A stretch of DNA of 64,000 nt, taken from the NCBI GenBank assembly GCA_017979445.1, contig CM030714.1, positions 1,922,001-1,986,000 on the forward strand. The letters are read 5' to 3'. The notes beneath the pieces are model-generated. The model saw only the letters and a list, made by a program, of their open reading frames with translations, made no database searches and had not been told where the DNA came from. This stretch comes from Akebia trifoliata. Lineage: Eukaryota > Streptophyta > Magnoliopsida > Ranunculales > Lardizabalaceae. A program made the position numbers and the translations under genes. Numbering within the stretch: the stretch's first letter is position 1; every line of letters starts with the position of its first letter. Positions 58,491 through 64,000 of the stretch are shown one piece after another.

Positions 58491-60340
58491 TTTTGAAATC
58501 CTACAATCTCATCTTTGAATTTGATTTTGATTTTGAGATAAATTTTAGTTAATCAAGTCAAAAGTCTCATGTTTCATGGTTTGGGTGGAGGTTTTAACTC
58601 TCATGTGAGTTCTTTTAACCACTTTTTCCTCACGTCTTAAGTTTTCGTGAAAAAAAAAAATCATGTTCATATTCTTTATTGTGCGAGATGGGGGGGGGGG
58701 TATGACTAATTTCATTTTCTTCATTGTTTCATATTTTCTCTAATTTTTTGTTTCAATTTTTTCCATGTGGGGATTCTAAGTATTAAGTCAAAGAATGCCT
58801 TTGGGAGGAGTTGAAACCAATGAGATTGGAATGAACACATTGATACTAGGTTGAAAAATATGAAATTAAGTTGAAAAATGAGAAAGGGTTGGAAACAATA
58901 AGATTAAGTTTCAAAATAACAAAGTTTAGGTTATCTATGAGAAATTACTAGAAAACAATTAGGGTTCTCAAGGTTATTGTTTTTAGAACAATTAAATCGA
59001 ACACAGTCGAGTTGCTTTGATCAAAGGACATTTTCATAATTTCAACACATAAGGGGATATTTTGACAGTTTACCATCTCTGTTAACTGATTATTTTTTTT
59101 GTTAACGGTTTAATCGGATCAATGAAAATCAAGAGGGTAGACCTCTTCTTGCATTTTGTAAGGGGGAACACTTCTCTTAGCCAAGATTTGATATGTATAT
59201 ACACTAATTTTTGAAAGTTTTCTAGTTCGTTGAACTCTAATTATACCTGAACCATTCTAGTATTGAATTTATGTCGTTCTTTGACTTTTTGACTGGATTT
59301 TTAAATAAAGAACTAATTGTATATTCCGTATTGTACTTGAATTAACCTCGTATTGACTTTTTTTAGTACACCAAATTGCTAACTATGGTCCCCACCCCAA
59401 GATGGTGAAACCGGCTAATTATATGCAAATGAAATTAGATGTGCGGTCATTTTCAAAAATCATAGACTCCTGTGAAAAAGAAGCTATCCTAGTATAAAAA
59501 AAAATTGCCCTTCATTCGGTTCTCTCCAAAAGAATTCAAATTAGCAAGAGTGGAACTAAAGAGAAATTTATTTAGTACTCCAAACTAATTGAAAATACCT
59601 CTTCGGGTTGAAAATAATATTTTTCATAAAAGATTGAAAATATTCATAAGCTTCTAATTAACGCATTAACTACTCAAGTTATTTAATGATTTGCAAGGTC
59701 ACCTAGAGTCTTATATCAAGATAGTTGTTATTTGTGACCCAACTTTTATTTATTGCACATTAAAAACGTGTGCAACTTAAGTTCAAATTCCGATTTCGAT
59801 ACACTGTTCATTTTAATTCCCAAACCTTGCATTTCGTTTGAATTCATCCCTTTTATAATTAAATTACGAGAATTCCATAATTACACGGAATTATTCTTTT
59901 TTTTTTTTCCTTCATTTCGTCATCTGGGATCACTTCGCATATATAAAGGGGTTTTTAGTGTTTCGGACTTCTAACTTCCACAAGTTAGGACTTCAGGTCC
60001 CAACTCTTTTAAATTGGCACTTTATCCTTAAAAATTGCCACATCAACAAAAATCTAACTTTTATACCCAAACTACCCTTTGACCATCTCTGACGCTAAAC
60101 TTGCTACAGCATTTCGTTACAAGTGTAATTAGTACACTTTTTTATTAAATAATATATTACTTTCTTTGCCCTCTACAAAGAAAACAACGGGTATTTTACA
60201 CGAATCTCACATAAAAGTTGTATTGGTTTTTGGATGAGGATGTGCTTGTTTATTTTGGGGAATGACTATTGGTTGATCACAAACAGTACCTTGTGCCCTT
60301 AACCATCGTCCGACTTCTTCAACATAATTATGCCACGTCA
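58491..60340. repeat. Head of a duplicated unit (equivalent to 8935-10770)
   Basis: Collinear with the left copy but without any downstream CRK exons; contains a G9 run (58690-58699). Non-coding. It should be the intron 3' of the ectodomain exon at 60486-61274, yet no transmembrane or kinase exon lies to its left. Confidence 0.85.
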
Positions 60341-60485
60341 CTCATATATATATATATATATATATACTTGTCTGCCATGAACGACCGTGGGAGGGGAAAT
60401 AAAATTGAAAGTAATCTAGCTTTAGAAATAATAATAAATAACAAAAATATAAATAAAGAAAATAAGATCTCAAGTGTATACTTAC

Positions 60486-61274
60486 CTTTTGTGACGGTTG
60501 CAATCGTTAATGATGGTGGCGCTGGTGCAGATTCATAGAAACGAAAACTCTCGTATCTCGAATAATAACTTGGTTTAAGAATTGTTTCACCTATTTTCCC
60601 ATCACAACAAATCGAAAACCGATTCACAGCATCTAATAAGCATCTGTTGCAATCAAATTGAGATAAATCTGGTGTACATTGCACTAGCCCATGTATTTTC
60701 GCATTATTTGTAACGTCTGCTTCTCCAGTTGCAAATTTAAGAGTCGAAGATCCATTTGCAGCTCTTCTTGCAAGCCCATTCATCAACTCGTTCACTTTTG
60801 TATTAAATTGATTTGGGTTTAAGAGACCCTGCCCATTTGCTATATCATAATTCGGCAAAGTCTCCATAGTAGAGAAGATGGATCGATTGGAGTACCTTAA
60901 CATGCACTCATCATACCATATAATTGACTCCATCTGTGTTGGACAAACTTGGATGATGGCTTTGCTTGCTGTCTCCACACAATTCTTACACATATCAGCT
61001 GTAACATCTCCTCTACAAAGGAAAAGGCCATATACTTTATCAGGAGGGTTTTGGCCTATGGTGGTGTTGAAAAAAGGATTATTGGGTGTGGCATTAGAAG
61101 ATAAAGAAGAGAATAGTGGATTGAGATTAAAACGAAATGGACTATTATTAGTGTAATTTGCTCCTTCACATAAGTTGCGTACAAAGACAGGTTGGGTTTG
61201 GGCAGTGGTCAGACCATCATAAATGAGATGGAACAGAGAAATTTGAAGAAAACCATTGTTGGTTTTGGGGCCAT
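60486..61274 (-). pseudogene. Orphan CRK exon 1 (ectodomain) with a signal-peptide frameshift
   Basis: Very close to 13801-14591. ATG at 61274; DUF26 motifs CRGDVTADMCKNC and CTPDLSQFDCNRC; intact GTAAG donor at 60485. One C is missing in the signal peptide (TTCCATCTCATT against TTCCATCCTCATT in the other copies, near 61227), giving FLCSISFMMV then stop. The frame is otherwise open to 60328. Because the tandem duplication junction lies at 58490, the kinase exons were never copied, so even with the frame intact it could encode only a secreted DUF26 protein reading into its intron. Confidence 0.85.
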
Positions 61275-62010
61275 TTTGAATTGAAGGGACCTAATTGTGA
61301 AGATTTTACTATTATGGATTGATGAGGATGAATATTTAATGGGTGTGAATTTATCTTTAGAGGACTTGGGAAAGTCGACATTTGAAATAATCAAAGTCAA
61401 AATTGATTTCTCATGGTGGAAGAGAGACTGGGACAAAAGTGGAACATTGAAGGCTCGTCAAACGTGTTGGCTCCGAACCTGACTTATATATAGAGAAAAT
61501 GTTGCATGGACCGAGGAACCATGTAGAGCATTGACCAAGATGCACACTAGAGCCATGTGAACATAGACAATAGATGAGTCATTAAAAACAGACTTATCTG
61601 GAACTTTATTCATATTTCTCATCACATTAAATGCATTATAGGATATTTTTGGAAAATAAAAACTCATTTTATTTAAATAGAGTGCATTGATATGTTTAGA
61701 ATTATGATGTTCTGACGCCTGCCTCTGACATACGCCCCTATCATAGAACTGTAGATCATTTGCCTTGAGATACATAGAATCATAAATCTTTTTCTTGTGT
61801 ATCCCAAGGAAAATTATATACGGCTCTGTGGTGTATGTCGGGGGCGGGTGGCGTCAGATTATCATGACTCATATGTTTATTATTGGTCCAACAAGCGTAG
61901 GCCGTCAATTGAGAAGCCAAAGCACGTCAGGTTTATAAACCCTATTAGAGTTCTAGTAATCCCATCAATAATCAATAGTTTTTTTTTCCTCCATTTTATC
62001 TAAGTTGTTT
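61275..62010 (-). promoter_or_regulatory. CRK promoter region (copy 3)
   Basis: Near-identical to 14592-15330. Minus-strand TATA box CTATATATAAGTCAGG at about 61480-61495. Present in full, so the orphan exon may still be transcribed. Confidence 0.6.
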
Positions 62011-62167
62011 ATTTTGATTGTTGCAACATTTAACATTAATAAAATTGAATTTCATAAATAACAGAATAGATCTCTTAAAGACCTTTTAAAAACTACTCCT
62101 TTACCTGCCACAGCCAAGACAATTCCTTCCCAACACTTTCATGGGGACAAATACAAGCGACAGATTA

Positions 62168-62418
62168 CCACTACATGAAAACTATAAAATTCTACAGAAA
62201 AAATTGACGGGCCAAGGCCCATGAATTTTAGAAACCGAATTTTGACTTTTTAGGATTGTTGAAATTCTTGATGTTCCAAGATTTGACGGCTTAGAGCTGT
62301 CGAATTTCTCTCATCATTCATTAATTTGATAGATTCGGCTCGTCAAAAAAAAAATTTGACAATAAAAAATTCAATGTCAATTTGATGGCCCAAAGCCGTC
62401 AAATTTGGGCTTTTTACA
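62168..62418. mobile_element. CACTA-like element end (duplicate of 15486-15735)
   Basis: CACTACATGAAAACT and the subterminal TTGACGGGCC / AAAGCCGTC motifs, with a few substitutions from the left copy. Confidence 0.45.
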
Positions 62419-64000
62419 CATTGTATACCCTTCACATCACTCTCGGAGCTCCACATGTCAATCAGATACTCTATCGTCTAAACATCGTTAACTACCCCAC
62501 AAATCGTGCTAAATTCATTATTTCTCTATGTGCACACCATCATAATCTACAAGTCTTCATCAACGTAAGTTGTCGATAATTGATCGATTAAATAACATTC
62601 ACCTAATAGAGTTAAAATCCATACTTACACATCAATAGTGTCAAAAAAGAGATGAGTAGTCTTTATTTCATTAGGTACAAAGCTTATCTTGGGAAATCTC
62701 TTCACACATTCTAATTTGCTTGAAATGGCAGTGTGATTGAAACATGTTTTGGAATCAAACCAAGTTTAAAGGTGAGAGAATGTGACATCCACTCTCTCTT
62801 TCAAGCTGTCTGTCTTTGATCTTTAAGTAGGCATTCTTGAGAGGGAATACTCTAAAAAGGTAAGAGAAAAAGACCCATACATGTGAAATTCAAGCTTGAT
62901 AGTCCCTGCATGTTACCTACACACCAAAATAAGCTTGATTGGTGGTTGGTTAGTGACCATTATCTTTTAAGAATCTAAAATATGCCTAAATTCAATGATA
63001 AGAAATTGTGTGTGAGAATTGACAATGAGAATCAATGTAAATTACAAATCAAAAGTAAAGAAAGCGTGACACAAAATTTATGTGGTTCGGCAAGATTTCC
63101 TACATCTAGAGGGCGATGATGAGACCTTTGAACAAGTTCTTTGACAACCACGATTACAATCTCTCAATCTCACTTCTTCTCAGAAAAATTGAAAATCCTT
63201 TAAAAAGATCCTAAAACAAGTTGACTATTAATTCGTCATCCATGTAAAGATGAAATTACCGTGTGAACAAAAGTTACGAAATTGAGTATGTGTGTGTTTG
63301 GTAACACTTCTGGAAGTCTGGAAGTGATCCACCTATAAAATTTACTGTTCAGAAGCTTATTTTCCCTTTGTTTTGTTTTAGATTTTAAATTTTAGAATCA
63401 AATTTAGAAGTTTTGAACCAATGATTTGAGGGACATGAAACTTCTAAAGTTTGATTTTCCAGTTTCTGAACTTCAAAAGTGTTACCAAACATAACCTATT
63501 TGTTTGTTCTTATGCTAATACAAAGGTACCTCCAAAGAAAATGCACAAACATAGCAACCATTATCATCATCATTAGTTTCATAAAATTCGAATGTCAAAT
63601 ATTTGAGTTTCGATAAATGAATTCAAAATTCATTCAAATCTATTCAGAACCACATCTTATGTTACTATAATAATGCTTGTAAATGACTTCAATCTTTTTA
63701 TTTTTTTTATCTCTATTCATGTTCATTTGGATCTACTTATCGTTCTTATAAGACTTTCAAATTAAATATTTATTCTAATTGAGATTGTAATTGACCTTTG
63801 TTTTGTTTTATGTGCCATTAGTTTATTTGCATATTTGATTATTCATAAATCGGACAAAAATAATTATTCCACGTGGCATTTTAAGATTGAGAGTCTTTCT
63901 TTTGTTACCCCGTCAAGCAAGCAAAATAACGTGTCAAAATGAAGCTAAAGCTCAGAAGATTTTATTTGACGAGGGTTTTGTAAAAGCCAAATAGTTTTGA
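62419..64000. other. Duplicated intergenic DNA to the right edge
   Basis: Collinear with 15736-17290 and then, at the edge (AAGATTTTATTTGACGAGGG), resembling 56600-56630. The duplicated unit therefore continues beyond the window. No gene seen. Confidence 0.7.

Overview
This window is nuclear DNA from a flowering plant, most likely a eudicot. The genes have introns, the DNA is AT-rich, and the content is a cluster of cysteine-rich receptor-like kinase (CRK, DUF26-RLK) genes embedded in plant transposons: an Athila-type Ty3/gypsy element, Ty1/copia relics, hAT, CACTA-like and foldback MITE-like elements, and a LINE relic. I cannot name the species from sequence alone.

Layout, left to right. 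1-1423: ectodomain exon of a minus-strand CRK that runs off the left edge. 1510-3090: transmembrane and N-lobe exons of a second CRK, cut inside exon 4 and joined directly to the 5' flank of the first. Its own ectodomain exon, with a frameshift, lies about 10.7 kb away at 13801-14591. The intron between holds a ~209-bp tandem repeat (4867-6260), a degraded copia pol (6940-8870) and a cluster of palindromic elements in TA microsatellites (10954-13602). 18499-19774: an hAT-type element. 20428-25954: fragments of a kinesin-14 gene joined to a fragment of the translation factor eIF2-gamma, both broken. 28815-37301: the one complete gene, a seven-exon CRK predicted to give 646 residues with all main kinase motifs. 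38180-38560: LINE reverse-transcriptase relic. 39623-51612: a broken plastid-type glycolytic GAPDH gene (GAPCp-like), split by a complete Athila-type LTR retrotransposon (41038-51524, target-site duplication CCAAT). 52757-52955: fragment of an M3-family oligopeptidase. 54795-64000: repeated CRK promoter pieces, nested hAT elements and another copy of the CRK ectodomain-exon region.

The CRK region grew by segmental duplication. 8930-18975 corresponds to the sequences at 56535-58490 and 58491-64000, but in swapped order, which is what a head-to-tail tandem duplication leaves; the junction is near 58490. 1510-3780 corresponds to 31987-33780. The result is one apparently intact receptor kinase, one intact ectodomain exon whose kinase half is out of view, and orphan or frameshifted ectodomain exons. 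CRKs are plasma-membrane receptors with two extracellular DUF26 domains and a cytoplasmic Ser/Thr kinase, generally tied to stress and immune signalling.

The most unusual material is a family of foldback elements that share a hairpin core of about 100 bp but have different terminal sequences and almost always sit in (TA)n tracts. Others are a very small LTR element array in a CRK intron, a kinesin/eIF2-gamma chimera, and an open frame fusing a kinase exon to a second receptor's ectodomain. Many frameshifts in otherwise young sequence are single-base indels, so assembly error must be excluded before any 'broken' call is trusted.
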